DNA of 64,000 bases from Aristolochia californica (lineage: Eukaryota > Streptophyta > Magnoliopsida > Piperales > Aristolochiaceae). The notes beneath the pieces are model-generated. The model was not told the origin of the DNA, did no database searches, and saw only the letters and a list, made by a program, of their open reading frames with translations. Location of the stretch: the NCBI GenBank assembly GCA_029961685.1, contig JARWKL010000011.1, forward strand, positions 8,932,723 to 8,996,722, given 5' to 3'. Positions 1-11,456 of the stretch are shown in pieces (position 1 is the first letter of the stretch; each line of letters starts with the position of its first letter). The position numbers were made by a program, and so were the translations under genes.

Positions 1-340
1 TCTTCTGTACTTATTCTTCAACACTCTCCTTCCAGACTCTAGAACTTGAGCTTGTATTAAAAAAGAATAATGGTCTTTAAATAAGAAACAAATCATATTA
101 TACTCCCCCCTGGAGTAGATATTTTGGCAAAAAAAATTTAATTACAACAAATACGTGAAATTTTTCATGGTAGATTATATTTTTTCTTCCTAAGTAATAA
201 CAATACCTATAGTTCAATTTTGGAATGAGGCACAACCATTGTAGCACTTAAGTTTGAAACAGTATTATCAAATCAATGGAAGAAGGAAGGTGATCAGGTT
301 TGATTCAACTGGTAGAATCCTTCATATTTCTCCTTTTATT
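1..340. other. Unassigned AT-rich flank
   Basis: No gene is seen here. A few polypurine/polypyrimidine stretches (for example near 24-40 and 104-115) resemble the tail ends of Copia elements. They are too short and diverged to call. Confidence 0.4.
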
Positions 341-745
341 CTCCCCTTCAAGTTGGGAGATATTAACATGATCTTACTGTGAAACAAAAAAATAACTGTA
401 ATAATTACTTTCTTCATCAAGGTGTCCCGAGGATAAATACTCAGCCAAAAACAAACTCTCAATAAAAAAAGGGTGACATTTATAAAAAAATCAAATCCAA
501 CCTTATAGGATTTCAAACAAAATAGTTATGATAATCGCTAGAAAAGGGTAATGCATGTCACTCAAAGGATGTGGATAAAATCCACTTAAAGATACTAATA
601 ACAAATTATATATATATATATATATATATATAAAGAACCAGCCAAAGCAATACATCGAGAGGTTGACCCAAATGGGTATGCAAGAATAAAAAGAAGATGG
701 TAGGAAAAAGGTATCCAATAAAAAATGTTGTACGGGGATGAAAGG
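341..745 (-). mobile_element. Second copy of an LTR-retrotransposon 3' tail
   Basis: This stretch aligns over its whole length with 991-1390. Both begin with a polypurine-tract-like CTCCCC(T/C)TCAAG(T/C)TGGGAG and share several blocks (ggatttc.aacaaa, gggtaatgc, accaaccaaagcaat). It lies directly beyond the LTR at 746-990. On the minus strand the order is therefore LTR, internal, LTR, internal tail, as left by a tandem element or by unequal recombination. It has no coding capacity. Confidence 0.55.
607..632. repeat. (TA)13 microsatellite
   Basis: Uninterrupted TA dinucleotide run inside the retrotransposon tail copy. The homologous position near 1240 has no such run, so it expanded in this copy only. 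Confidence 0.9.
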
Positions 746-990
746 TGTTAATTTTCAAGACTCCATGGATTTAGCTTGTGAAGAAAAAAAAAAAAAAGAT
801 ACCTATTGGGAGAAAACAAGAGGAAGAAGGGGTTATGAACTTATTCTAAACCCTCCCCCTTAAGCTCTATTTATAAATGAATAAATGTAAATATTATAAT
901 TATGTCATTCACCATAGTAAGAGTGAAGAAAAGACAAGAGCCATAAATTAGTGACATAAATGACACCCTAATTACATCATATTTTCAACA
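746..990 (-). repeat. 3' LTR (minus orientation)
   Basis: Shares about 240 bp with 3406-3646. The minus-strand start is TGTTGAAAAT and the end is AATTAACA. A purine-rich tract abuts it at 991-1008. Confidence 0.7.
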
Positions 991-2049
991 CTCCCCCTCA
1001 AGCTGGGAGGTAACGGCAGTGGTCCCAGTTTGAACCAAATAACATAAATGTAGTAATAAGCACCTCCATCACGATGTCCCAATATCGAGCACCAACTCTC
1101 AAAGGTAGAAATGGGTGATAAAACATAAGTCAAAACCAAACTCAAAGGATTTCGAACAAATATAATGATAAAAATCACTAAAGTGGGTAATGCCTATCAT
1201 TCACAAGACGACGACAAGATACCCACAGGTACATATAAGAAGTCTCAATGGACTTAAAACACCCATATAAGTAAAAAGGACCAACCAAAGCAATGCTCTA
1301 ATAAGGTTGGCCAATAAGGGTAAGTGAGAGTCAAATAAATGATGGTAGGAGATAGACTGCCAAATGGTAATGGGTAAAGAGGAAGATATGATGTTGATGC
1401 CCCCATGTGCTTTATTTTTCTAAGAAATTCAAATTCTGCATCAAACGAACCAATGCTGACAATACTCAGCAAATAATGAACCCAAGGCAAGTAACCAAGG
1501 AATTCTTTTTTAGAAATAATGTCTCAATCAAAGAGACAAAATAGTAGCAGCAAAAATGGGCCAATGCCCAAATAACATGTACCAAATGTGCAGTTGTAGA
1601 GCAGTAGATAATCGGTAAATAATAGAAGTCCTTAAGAGTAATAAGAACACATGAAATAATTCGTAGCCAGTCCATCAGTAAATAAGGAAGTTGCACCAAA
1701 TCTGAATAATAATCCAACCAGAGATAGAGAACCGAGTCGAATCGAGTCAAACAGTAGACTAATATAATTAAGTTGCAGAAAAAATATGTATAGAACTCGG
1801 AACCCGAACACATATAACCAAGGTAGGAAATAAGTGGGGCAAGTCAAGTTGACCCGGATCGAGTTGGCCCGAGTTAACTCAGCATAACAAAAGGAAGCAA
1901 TGCTCGGGTTGTCGGGTTAGCTCAGCCCCGTCCGAGTTGGGTCAGAACAGGCGTGCCCTGGATTTAATCCAGCGCTTCCCAACTTAGGAAATTAAATTTA
2001 GCAATAGTCATCGTCCCCGCTTCCGAACAAAGTGGAAAACCAAAGACGG

Positions 2050-2120
2050 TAATGCTAGCGCTAGACAAAAACTTGATCTTTCCGGGTAATGCTGGCGCTA
2101 GACAAAAACTTGATCTTTCC
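2050..2120. repeat. Tandem 37-bp duplication with a palindromic core
   Basis: Two head-to-tail copies start at 2050 and 2087. Each contains aatgct(a/g)gcgctagac followed by aaaaacttgatctttcc. The first copy holds the 10-bp palindrome CTAGCGCTAG. It lies in the non-coding interior of the LARD-like element. Confidence 0.85.
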
Positions 2121-3391
2121 GAAAATAATTCAATCCTAGAGAGAGTCAATCACCGGCGTGAAATAATCTCGTGGATTTGCAGAGACGAAGGAGATCAATC
2201 AACAACGGAGTTTCCAAAAATAGCGGAGAAGATATCTCCCGGAAAATCAACAGTAAATCTTCCTGAACAGAGCAAATATATTCTCTGCAATCTTCTTGAA
2301 ATAAACCAGCCGGCATAGACGATCACTGATTCAAAACAACGCAACAGAGCAAAGATCGCGGCTCCAGCGAAGATGAGGATAGAGGGAAAGCACAAAGCAT
2401 ATCACTGATGAACTAGAGATAGCAACGAACAACAAAAATCTAGGAAGATGAAGTGAGGAATTTTTGAAACCAGTAGCGGGTTGTGATCAACAACTTCCTG
2501 AAATAGAAGATCCAACAGATTAACTCGGCGAAAACAGTACAGAGACAATGACCAAACTAGAGATTCTCAGAGAAGCGATGGCGAAGAAACAGCAAAGGAA
2601 ACTTTCTGAAATAAATCAATCCTACAGAGAGAGGATTAAACAACAACTTAAACTCGGAAATATCATCTGGATTAATCCGCATAAATAGACTGGTCCAGAA
2701 CTAAGCCTTCTGCAATAAGAATACAAGAGTTGATCCTGTGTTGGCTCAGATGAGAGCAGATACTAGTCGGATGTCAACAGATAACGCCAGGCTAGATCAC
2801 TGGGTATCAAATATGATCAATATGGAAGACTTCCAGAAATAAAACACACAACAACAGATTGTAACAGAGACGTCTAGACAGAAATGAAAAAAGGAAAAAT
2901 TTTGCTGTCAAGGAGATACTTATCTGAGATGTTCAAATGGCGAAATCAATGATGGCACTGGAAGATGCCCCTCAACAATGCTACATGGAATACCGGTGTA
3001 GTTTCCAATCATGACTACAGTCGCATTCGCGTGTGGAGATGGTGAAGACACGTTAAGGAAATGAGAAATCACACAAAGCAACTCAGCAGCAGCAGAGTAT
3101 ACAATCAGGCAGATGCCAGACCGAAGAGAAGATAAGCGAGTCAATTCGTTTTGTGGCTCACACTGGATGCCACAATGCCATACCGGGTTAATGTGAGAGT
3201 GGATAAGAACCATGTTGGAAACCGTCTTCCTTGAATCATCAGAATGATCCACTGGTTACTGTCGTCCACGTTGCTGGGGAGCAGAAGAAAATAAGTAATA
3301 ATATAAAAAAATTTCTAATAATTATGAAAAACTAACCAAAATGGGTTTTTTGGAATCCTGAAAACCATAGTTACGAGTCCTAAACATCAAT

Positions 3392-3403
3392 GCTTCGATA
3401 CCA
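3392..3403 (-). other. Primer-binding site of the LARD-like element
   Basis: The minus strand reads TGGTATCGAAGC two bases after the LTR end. The usual plant Copia primer site (initiator-Met tRNA complement) is TGGTATCAGAGC, so this differs at two positions. Confidence 0.6.
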
Positions 3404-3405
3404 GG

Positions 3406-3646
3406 TTAATTTTCAGAACTCCATGGATTTAACTCATGAAGAAAAAGAAAGAGACACACATTGGGAGAAAATAGGAGGAAGAAGAGGTTATGGAGTTATT
3501 TCCAAACCCTCTCCCTTAAGCTTTATTTATAAATGAATAAATGTAAATATTATAATTATGCCCTTCATCCTAATAACAGAGAAGAAGAGATAAGAACCAT
3601 AAACTAATTACATAAATGAAGAAAGAGAAACTAAAATAACTTAACA
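3406..3646 (-). repeat. 5' LTR (minus orientation)
   Basis: Partner of 746-990. The minus strand starts TGTTAAGTTA at 3646 and ends CTGAAAATTAA at 3406, followed by the primer-binding site. Confidence 0.65.
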
Positions 3647-3973
3647 AAGTTGACCTAGTATGACCTTAAGGGAGTTTTCGGGGGGTGACGAAACTTTTTT
3701 GGAGTTGATGATGTGAAATATATGCAGCCGATGCAAACAAGCAAGTCATCACTAGAGAGGAGACCTGAGCCAAATCACCTTGTGCAATCTCCCTTCGAAT
3801 TGTTGATATCCAACTTACATAATGATCTTGGCAGAACCGATTCTGTAATTGAAATGAACATCCCTCCGTCTTCTCGTCGTGGGACATATATCTTGCAACA
3901 AGCCTAGGCTAGGACCTATGCAAGTCAGAGACCAAAGAAAGGAAAAAAAAACAACACGAACAACACCTGCGCA
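3647..3973. other. Unassigned stretch next to a host-gene remnant
   Basis: Short open frames exist on both strands (for example 3713-3907 plus), but none resembles a known family. If the minus-strand frame at 3974-4115 is the end of a gene, this would be its 3' untranslated or downstream DNA. Confidence 0.3.
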
Positions 3974-4115
3974 TTAACCCAAGGATGTCGTGTTACTCGC
4001 CTCCCCATCATCGTCCTCGTCTGATTCTTTCTCTCCTTCACCTTTGATAGTCAAGAGTGTTCTGATCCACCGAGACCATAATTCTGGCAGAGATTCAAAT
4101 AGTGATGTTTCAGGT
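3974..4115 (-). pseudogene. Possible terminal exon of an interrupted host gene
   Basis: The minus strand reads a consensus-like acceptor (TTCTTCAG at 4116-4123), then 46 codons and a TAA stop at 3976-3974. The peptide starts PETSLFESLPELWSRW and ends with an acidic Ser/Asp/Glu-rich tail. The composition is that of an ordinary cellular protein, but I do not recognise the family. A Mutator-like inverted repeat begins immediately at the acceptor. Minus-strand fragments of similar character lie on the far side of that element (10005-10082, 11457-11640) and may belong to the same gene. Confidence 0.35.
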
Positions 4116-4117
4116 CT

Positions 4118-4375
4118 GAAGAAATATTTACGTAAATAAACAATTTTTAAATCGTAATTTCCAAAGTACCCAAACTTTGATCGGTCAACTGCCTAGGTGT
4201 ACAGTCCAACGTGATACATCAGTTTTGACGTTTATGTAACACTATGTCAGCATACCATGTCACCACTCGAAGAATGCATCTACCACATCATCAACTTACC
4301 ATGTCGTCATCCATGTAGGATGCCACATCATCATGTCTTATCATCTTAATTCCACATCAGCCCTCTCTCGACCCT
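4118..4375 (+). repeat. Left inverted repeat of the MULE-like element
   Basis: Pairs with the reverse complement of 9776-10004 at roughly two-thirds identity by eye. It contains repeated ccacatcat and ccatgtc words. Confidence 0.6.
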
Positions 4376-4760
4376 TTGATTTTTCTTTCATTTGCTCTCT
4401 CGAAGCTCCTCTCCGCTTCCCTCTCGACAGTCACTCTCTCTCGATGCACCTCTCTGCTTGCCTCTCGACACTAGAGAATTTTGACGCCTTTCTCTAGCCC
4501 TCGCGTCATGCATGCTTCCCTCTCGCTCGGTCCTTGCTCCCCTACTGCCGCCGTTTAGCCTCACCCTCGCTGATGCCTTCCCCTCAGTTGTCATCTCTTC
4601 CTCTTAGCCAAGTCTCTCACCCTTCAACTACATTCCCTTTGTTCATCGTATTGTCGCCCCCTCTCTCAAAATCGAAGCCTATCATTTTATCCTCTCGTCA
4701 CCCCCTCTCTCAAAACACAAGCCGTATTGAACTCCTCTCACCCTCTAAATCAGAATTTCA
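4376..4760. other. CT-rich block with CTCTCTCG motifs
   Basis: A pyrimidine-rich stretch with repeated CTCTCTCGA and ccctctc words. Its frames (for example 4534-4818 plus) are low complexity and not convincing genes. Similar blocks occur at 10270-10500 and 12490-12890 in the two PIF-like elements. They could be remnants of a 5' leader or exon. Confidence 0.4.
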
Positions 4761-5204
4761 GAAGTCGATTGACCAAGGTAATTTCTTAGGGTTAATTGAA
4801 TCTAATTTATGTATTTAATTATTGCATGAATTTTATTTTAGATATTTAATTATTGCATGAATTTTATTTTAGATATTTAATTATTGTATTGATTTTTCAT
4901 GTGATTTTTTTGTCAATTACAGATAAATTAAACTGTAATTTAAATTGAAGTTAGTACTAAGTCTAATTGAAACTTGATTGAATTGATTTCTATATTTATT
5001 AATTTTATGTATTTTAGTTTATGGATTTCTATGCTATTGAATGTTGTATTTGATTTCGATAAATTGATCTGATTATTCAATAATGATGATTTTGAATGTT
5101 GTATTTTATTTCTGATAATTAAAATATGATTTTGTTCTAATGGATGATTTATTGAAATTGATTTAAGTTTTTAATATAAACTGCCATTTTGTGCGTTTAG
5201 TGCC

Positions 5205-5690
5205 TAAACCCTTACGATTTTTTAGTGTTTAGGGCTTAGGGTTTGAAACACAAATCCCTATGCCCTAAACCCGAACCCAAACCCTAACTCGTAGGCCCCA
5301 AACCCTAATTTATGGAAGTTGATTTCTATGTTTAATTGAAATTATAATTTTGTGTGTTTACGGCCTAAACCATTTCCAATTTTTTAGGCTTTAGGGTTTG
5401 AAACCTTTCTAAATCCTAAACTATAAACCCTAACCCTAAACCATAACCCTTAAACCCTAACCCTAACCTTAAGCCCTACGCTCTACGCCTTACGCCCTAA
5501 GCCTTAAGCCCTAAACCCTTAGTCTTAAGCCCTACGCTCCAAACCCTAAACCCTAATCCCTAATCCCCAAACCCTAAGCCCTAAGCCCTAAGCCCTAAGC
5601 CCTAAACCCCAAACCCTAATCCTAAGTCCTAAGTTCTAAACCGTAACCCCTAATCTCTAATTCCTAACCCTAACCTTAATCTTCCTCCCC
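5205..5690 (+). repeat. Degenerate interstitial telomere-like block (CCCTAAA)
   Basis: Dozens of CCCTAAA/CCCTAA variants are interspersed with ccttaagcc and cctacgc variants. Two early copies of a longer unit (around 5190-5260 and 5350-5410) share cctaaacc, tttttag and agggtttgaaac. It lies inside the MULE-like element, so it is probably not an old chromosome end. Confidence 0.75.
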
Positions 5691-6540
5691 CCTCCTCTTT
5701 CTTCTGCCCCCACCCCCTCTTCTTCTTCTTTTTTCCTTCACTTCCTTGAACCAAAGTATTCTAAGTTCAGATTTTAAACCGATAGGGTTATGAAATGGTG
5801 TTCCGTTTGATTTGAGGGTGTTCATTAGCGTGTCGAGCTTTGGATTTCTGAGTTGATGATTTTGATTTGGATTAAAATTGATTGGGTTCATAAATTTTTC
5901 GGATTTGATTAAGTATGAAAAGAAGCAAAAATTGGAACACCTGAAATTGATGTTTTTAATTCTGATTTAGGGTAAATGAGTTCCATATTTTCATGTTTTT
6001 TTCTCTATTAAAGCTTGATTAGATATAGACTTAAGTTTAAAATTTCAAAATTGAAGTTCCTGGTTTGGTATAAGGTTGAAATTAGTTCTGAAATGTCATT
6101 TTTTGTTCGATTTAAGCACGATTAGAAATAGGTTGGGTGTAAACAAATTTTGAAATTGAGATTCCTGAGTTGGATACGGGTCAATTTGAGTTCTGAAATG
6201 TCATATTCTGTTTGATATAAATATGATTAGAACTAAATTGAGTTTAGAACCATGAAATTGAAGTTCCTAAATTTGGATTAAAGTTAATTGGTTCTAAAAT
6301 ATAATGCCTATAATGGGGCATTGTTCCCAGTATTTTGCACATACTTTGGATGAAGATATCTTTGTAAAACCCAATATGCTAAGTTGCTTATTGTTGAGGA
6401 TTTTACAAAATTGTTACGTGGTTATGAGATTTTGTAAAAAGACTACATATTTTTTTATGTCATAAAAAAAATTGGATCTTCATGAAACTTGCATTGAGTT
6501 CACTTTAACACAAAAAAACAAATATTCAGATAACAACAAA
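5691..6540. other. AT-rich filler inside the MULE-like element
   Basis: Several loosely repeated segments (gaaattgaagttcct..., around 6050, 6155 and 6255) suggest an old short duplication. No coding potential is seen. Confidence 0.4.
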
Positions 6541-6589
6541 TATTCTTGAGCCTTGCATTTGGTATTCTTTAAATAAACTATTTTTTAAA

Positions 6590-9500
6590 TTAAAAAATCT
6601 TAAATTTATAATGAAAGATGTTAATCAAATTAGAAGAAATTTTTTACTAACTAATATATAAGTTTTACATTTTACTATAATATATAGAAGGCAATAAAAC
6701 GCATACCGAAAATAAAGATTTTTAAACACGAAAATACTTTGTTCAAAAAATAATTTAAATTTTAAAAATATCTTAAATCGATAATAAAAGGTGTTAATTA
6801 GATTAGAAGATGGTTTTTTAATAGTAAATATATAAATTTTATTTATTTCAATAAATAGAAGGAACTGAAACGAGTACCAAAAAATAAGATTTTTAAAAAC
6901 AAATTATTCTATATAAAATATTTTTAAATTAAAAAAAATTAATAATGAAAGGTGGTAAACAGATTAGAATAAGATTTTTAACTAAATATACTAGTGTTAT
7001 AATTTATTATAGTAAATAAAAGGCAATAAAACTTTTACCCACAAATAACAATTTTGAAGGCTAAAATAATTTTTATAATATATTTTAAAATTATAAATAT
7101 CTTAAATTTATAAATAAATGTGCTAATTACATTAGAAAAAGATTTTCAAATAATTATTATAAAATTTAATATTTTGTTACAATAAATAGAAGGAAATGAG
7201 ACGCTTACACACAAATAAAATTTGTAAACACTAAAAAACTTATAAATTATTTTTTAATTAATAAAATATCTTTAATCGAAAATGAAAGGTGTTAAAAAAA
7301 TAGACGATTTTTTTACTAATTAATATATAAATTTTATATTTTATTACAATAAATAGAAGGTAATTAAACACATGACAAATAATAAGAATTTTAAAAACAA
7401 AAAAGTAAAAAATATTTTAAATTTGAAATATCTTTAATTGATAATGAAACATCTTAATAAAATTAGAAGAATTTTATTTACTAACTAATATAAAAAATTT
7501 AAATTTTATTACAATAAATAGAAGGTAATAAAACATATACCGACAAGTAAGATTTTTAAAAACTAAAAACGATTTTTAAAATATTTTTAGTATTTTAAAA
7601 TATCTTAAATAGATAATGAAAGGTGTTAAATAAATTATAAAATAATTTTTAATTAATTCAAATACAAATGTTATATTTTGAAGAACTGAAATATTTTTAA
7701 AAATATTTGAAAATATCTTAAATCGACAAAAGCATTAAATAAATTAGATTATGTTTTTTAATTAATTAATATGAAAACTTTTATTTTATTAAATCTAATT
7801 CAAAATATTTGAAAATATCTTAAATCGACAAAAGCATTAAATAAATTAGATTATGTTTTTTAATTAATTAATATGAAAAAATTTATTTTATTAAATCTAA
7901 TTCAAGGTAATAATTCACATATTGACAAATAAGATTTTTAAAAACTCAATTAACTTTTTTAAAATATTTTTTAAAATTGAAAATATCTTAAATCGATAAT
8001 CCAAAAGGTGTTAATCAAATTTATGCTTTTTTAGTAATTAATATACACATTTTTTACTTTATTTCAAAAAATAGAAGGTAAAGAAACATGTACCAAAAAA
8101 TAAGATTTTAAAAAACTTAAATATTTGTTAATAAATTTTTTTTATATATTATTTTTTAAATCAATTTTTTTTAAATATGTCTTAAATTGGTAATGAAAGG
8201 TGTTAAACATATTAGTAGTAGATATTTTAATTAATTAATAACTAATTTATTTTAATATAGTAAATAGTAGATAATAAATGCATGTTGACAAATAAGATTT
8301 TTGAAAAATAAAATAATTTTTTTGTAATTTATTTTTAAAATTATAAAATTTCTTAAATTTATAATGAAATGTGTTAATTAGTGTTACAATGTAGGACCCA
8401 CCATGTGCACGAGCTGGTGGGACCCACTATGAGGACATGGGATGCTAAGAAGAGTCCTCACCCAAGCTAGTAAGAGTTAAGAAGATAAGAAGCACAAGCT
8501 AAATTGAGTTAGAAGACATGAAAATCAAGTGGGATCCACAAAGATACCACAAGCTGGTAATCTTATCAATATGAGTTGGAAGATCATGTGGGACCTCATT
8601 CATTATATTCACGTTATTGAAGAAGAGTTCTAATTTAACTCATATTATACTTCTAGTAGATTGTATTATCTTTCATGATAGACTTATCTTAGAGAGTTAG
8701 AGTTGGAATGTAACTAGGAGATTGAAAGGTTAATTGTATAACGACTTTATCACTTCCTCTACTATAAATAGAGGTATTGTAATTCGAAATTAATCAAGTT
8801 ACACATCTCCTTTTTAAGTAAATCTCTCTCTCTCACTCTTTGTTTGGAGCACATCTCTCTTTTCTTTTTTTCTTCTCTACCTGAGAGTTCTTCTTCCCTT
8901 GTCTTATTTTTCTTTCTCCTTTCTCTTGTTCAGAATATTAGAAAAGGGATCCGAAATTCAACAAATTAAAAAAAATAATTATTAATTAATATAAATATTA
9001 TTTTTTATTAAAAAGAAGGTAGTGAAACGTGTAAAGATAAATAAGATTTTTAAAAACAAAAATAATTCTTCTAAAATTATTTTATAAATTAAAAAATATC
9101 TTATATCGATAATGGAAGGTGTTAAATAGGTTAGAATATGATTTTTAATTAATAAATATAAAATTTTATATTTTGTTATAATAAAAAAAGGTAATAAAAC
9201 TTGAAAATTTTAAAAAATAAAATATTTTTTATTTATAAAATATTAAATCAATAATGGAAGGTGTAAATCAAATTACAAGAAATTTTTAATAATTAAAATA
9301 TAAATTTTACGTTTTATTACAATGAATAGAAGGTGAAATGAAACGTGTATCGAAAAAAAGATTTTGTAAAAATTATATTTTTATATAATATTTTTAAAAT
9401 TAACAATTATTTAAATCGTTAATGATATGTGTAAAATAGATGAGTATATATTTTTTAATTATTCAATATAATAATTTTATTTTTATTACTATAAATAGAA

Positions 9501-9765
9501 GATAATAAAACATGTACCAATAAAGAATATTTTAAAAATAATTTTTTTAATTTTTATTAAATTGAATATTTCTTAAATCAATGATGTAAGGTATTAATTA
9601 TATTAGAAAAATATTTTTAAAATAATTAATATACAAATTTTTATATTTTATATTATTATAATTGGAAGGTAATGAAAGTTGTAAAAATTTTAAAACCTGA
9701 AATTAATGTTTTTAAAATATTTTTAAATTAAAAAATAACTTCAATCAATAATGAATGAAAAAGGA
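6590..9765. repeat. Satellite-like tandem array, ~165-bp unit
   Basis: A degenerate AT-rich unit repeats about 17 times. It contains aatgaaaggtgttaa, a [tta]gattagaag segment, ataaatagaaggtaat, and aagatttttaaaaac. The aaaggtgtta marker recurs near 6610, 6781, 6944, 7112, 7278, 7441, 7612, 7997, 8191, 8361, 9109, 9253, 9420 and 9582. Most gaps are 161-171 bp once the solo LTR is discounted. A ~105-bp variant is duplicated almost perfectly at about 7700-7903. Everything is non-coding. Confidence 0.75.
8382..8963 (+). mobile_element. Solo LTR inserted in the satellite array
   Basis: A 582-bp block of different composition starts TGTTACAATG and ends AATTCAACA. It contains a TATA box (ctataaatag near 8761) followed by a CT-rich region typical of a Copia LTR. 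aatta flanks both sides (8376-8380 and 8964-8968), with one extra g at the left edge. There is no internal region, so it is read as a solo LTR formed by recombination. The array unit resumes on both sides. Confidence 0.7.
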
Positions 9766-9775
9766 AAAAAAAGCA

Positions 9776-10004
9776 TGCTGATGTAGTTTGCTAACGTGAC
9801 AGGGTGCTGATGTGGCATGATAACTTATCGAATGTGACATGGCATAAGTTCATTCGAATGGTGAGGTGGCATGTTGACGTGGTATTACATGTACAGTCAA
9901 AGTTGGCGTGTGGAATTGGACAGTACACTTGGGCATATGACAGTCAAAATTAGGTATTTTTGAAATGAAGTTTGAAAATTGGTTATTTATGTAATTTTTT
10001 CAAT
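9776..10004 (-). repeat. Right inverted repeat of the MULE-like element
   Basis: Its reverse complement aligns with 4118-4375. Confidence 0.6.
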
Positions 10005-10082
10005 GGATAGTTTTATAAAATTGCCTAAGCAGCAACTTCTGAACTGTGACGCTTCTTTTAGTGCTTGCGAAGCTCACACTCA
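10005..10082 (-). pseudogene. Host-gene coding fragment, left side of the PIF insertion
   Basis: The minus strand reads in one frame (SVSFASTKRSVTVQKLL then RQFYKTI). It continues without a break from the frame at 11457-11640 if the 1374-bp element between them is removed together with one TCA. The product is not recognised. The MULE-like right end starts just beyond 10005. Confidence 0.4.
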
Positions 10083-11456
10083 GGGGGGGTTAGTGCACAT
10101 GACTCAGGACATGATCTTCATGCGCATTACGCAGTTCATGTCCTGATGTCATTAGGGAGAGCCAAAATTCATGTCATGTACATGAAGATACATGACTCAA
10201 GAGTTCATGTCTCAAGAGTAACGGGCGGAAAGTGCTTTCCGCCCGATTTTGAGAATCATCTACATGACTCTCGCGCGGGCTCTCTCTCGTCGAGCGGGGC
10301 TGTCTCTCGGGGGGCTCTCTGCCGCACACCCTCTTTGCCATTTCATTTCCACAGCCCTCTCTCCTTCCACAACCCTCTCTCGGTGTTGCTGGAGCCCTCT
10401 CTTGGTGTTCCGCAGCCCTCTCTCTTTCCGCAACCATCTCTCGTTCCCGCAGCCCTCTCTCGGTGTTGCCGCAACCCTCTCTTGTTCCGTCGCCGGCCGT
10501 CGCCGTTGCCTACTAGCCCGTTCCCGTCGCCATCGTCGTTGCCCGCCGTCGTCGCTGGCCATCGCCGTCGCCATCATCGTTGCCCTTTGGCTCGCACCTG
10601 AGGAAGACGACGATGGTTTAATTTTTCCTAAGTTAGGAAAAATTAAACTATTGTCATAAAAATTATTAATTTATAATTTATATTTATAAAATAATTATTT
10701 TTATTTATAAAATAATTATTTTAATTTATTTAATATATTTATTTTACAGTTACTATATTAAAATAGTGATTTAATAGTCATAATTAAAATATTATTAAAA
10801 TAAATATTTGATAAATTATTTTTGGCATAATTATCCGATTGCTATAGTTAATTAAACCAATAGTTTTAAATTTTGTGATAATATATTAATAATTAATAAT
10901 ACATAAAATATATTATGTACAAATATATAGTGTGTTAAAGTTATGATTAGATCAATTTTTTCTCTTAAATTATTCATTTTTAGGTTAAAGTATACCATAT
11001 GTTATTAATAAATTAATAACTCAACGTATTACTTTCGTTTTTGTTATTTATAATGTTATTTATTTATTATTTGTAATTAATCGTGTAGGTATTTCATTGG
11101 CTCATGTAATTACCATATTAATGTACAATAAAATATCTAATTTAATTAATAAATATATTAGTATATTTAATTATACATTAAATAACTTATTCGTGTAGTA
11201 ATAATGGTTGCTTTACCTAATTTGGGGTTTAAAGATTATGTTGTAATTAAGTGCACTGTAAAGGTTTAGAAATTCTCTTGTTTTTTATGTTTTTCTCATG
11301 TTGGGGCACTAACACTGGAAACTGTTTTCCGGTGCACATGAAGTCGTCAACACTAACACAAATTCTTACCTGATCTTCATGTACATGACATGACATGATC
11401 TTCATGTTGGACATGACTTGATCTTCAAAAATCCACTTTGGGGCACTAACCCCCCC
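10083..11456. mobile_element. Non-autonomous PIF/Harbinger-like element
   Basis: The ends are inverted: GGGGGGGTTAGTGC at 10083 and its complement ending CCCCCCC at 11456. They are flanked by a 3-bp TCA duplication (10080-10082 and 11457-11459). A 3-bp TNA duplication with G-rich termini fits PIF/Harbinger. The subterminal regions are full of catgatcttcatg-type palindromic words. The middle has a GC- and CT-rich block and AT-rich filler. No transposase is present, and the larger element at 12281-15343 could be its relative or helper. Confidence 0.65.
10350..10500 (+). repeat. Imperfect ~23-bp minisatellite
   Basis: Repeats of ccgcagccctctctcggtgt-like units recur about six times. Several frames stay open here (10065-10659), but they are low-complexity products of this repeat. 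I do not call a gene. Confidence 0.6.

Larger units (their letters stand above)
746..3646 (-). mobile_element. Non-autonomous LTR retrotransposon (LARD-like)
   Basis: Two LTRs of about 240 bp (746-990 and 3406-3646) share the segment around ctccatggattta and a long stretch around ataaatgtaaatattataatta. On the minus strand the LTR begins TGTT. The 5' LTR is followed after 2 nt by TGGTATCGAAGC (plus 3392-3403), close to the initiator-Met tRNA complement. The other LTR is preceded by a polypurine tract (plus 991-1008). The roughly 2.4-kb internal region has no gag or pol similarity, so the element would need helper proteins. No clean target-site duplication was found. Confidence 0.7.
4118..10004. 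mobile_element. Mutator-like (MULE) non-autonomous element with long inverted repeats
   Basis: The left end (4118-4375) and the reverse complement of the right end (about 9776-10004) align over more than 200 bp. Shared landmarks are tacgtaaataa/tacataaataa, gtgtac(a/t)gtcca, and alternating ccacatca / ccatgtc blocks. Long diverged inverted repeats around non-coding cargo are typical of MULEs. No transposase was found. The inside holds a CT-rich block, a telomere-like block, a satellite-like array and a solo LTR. I could not identify a convincing 9-10 bp target duplication, so the exact ends and the superfamily are inference. Confidence 0.55.

Noticed and set aside
1254..1847. Several minus-strand frames in the first LTR element
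   Set aside because: Tyr/Phe/Leu-rich products of AT-rich non-coding DNA, with no gag or pol motif.
5205..5690. Possible chromosome end or ancient telomere fusion
   Set aside because: The repeats are very degenerate and lie inside the inverted repeats of a transposon. A similar block in another transposon points the other way.
6590..9765. CRISPR-like array
   Set aside because: Units are long, contiguous and degenerate with no unique spacers, in a plant genome. This is a tandem satellite-like array.
10065..10659. Overlapping open frames of 136 and 178 codons (plus) and 105 codons (minus)
   Set aside because: All come from a CT-rich minisatellite and GC-rich low-complexity DNA inside a transposon. 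Several frames are open at once and none looks like a protein family.
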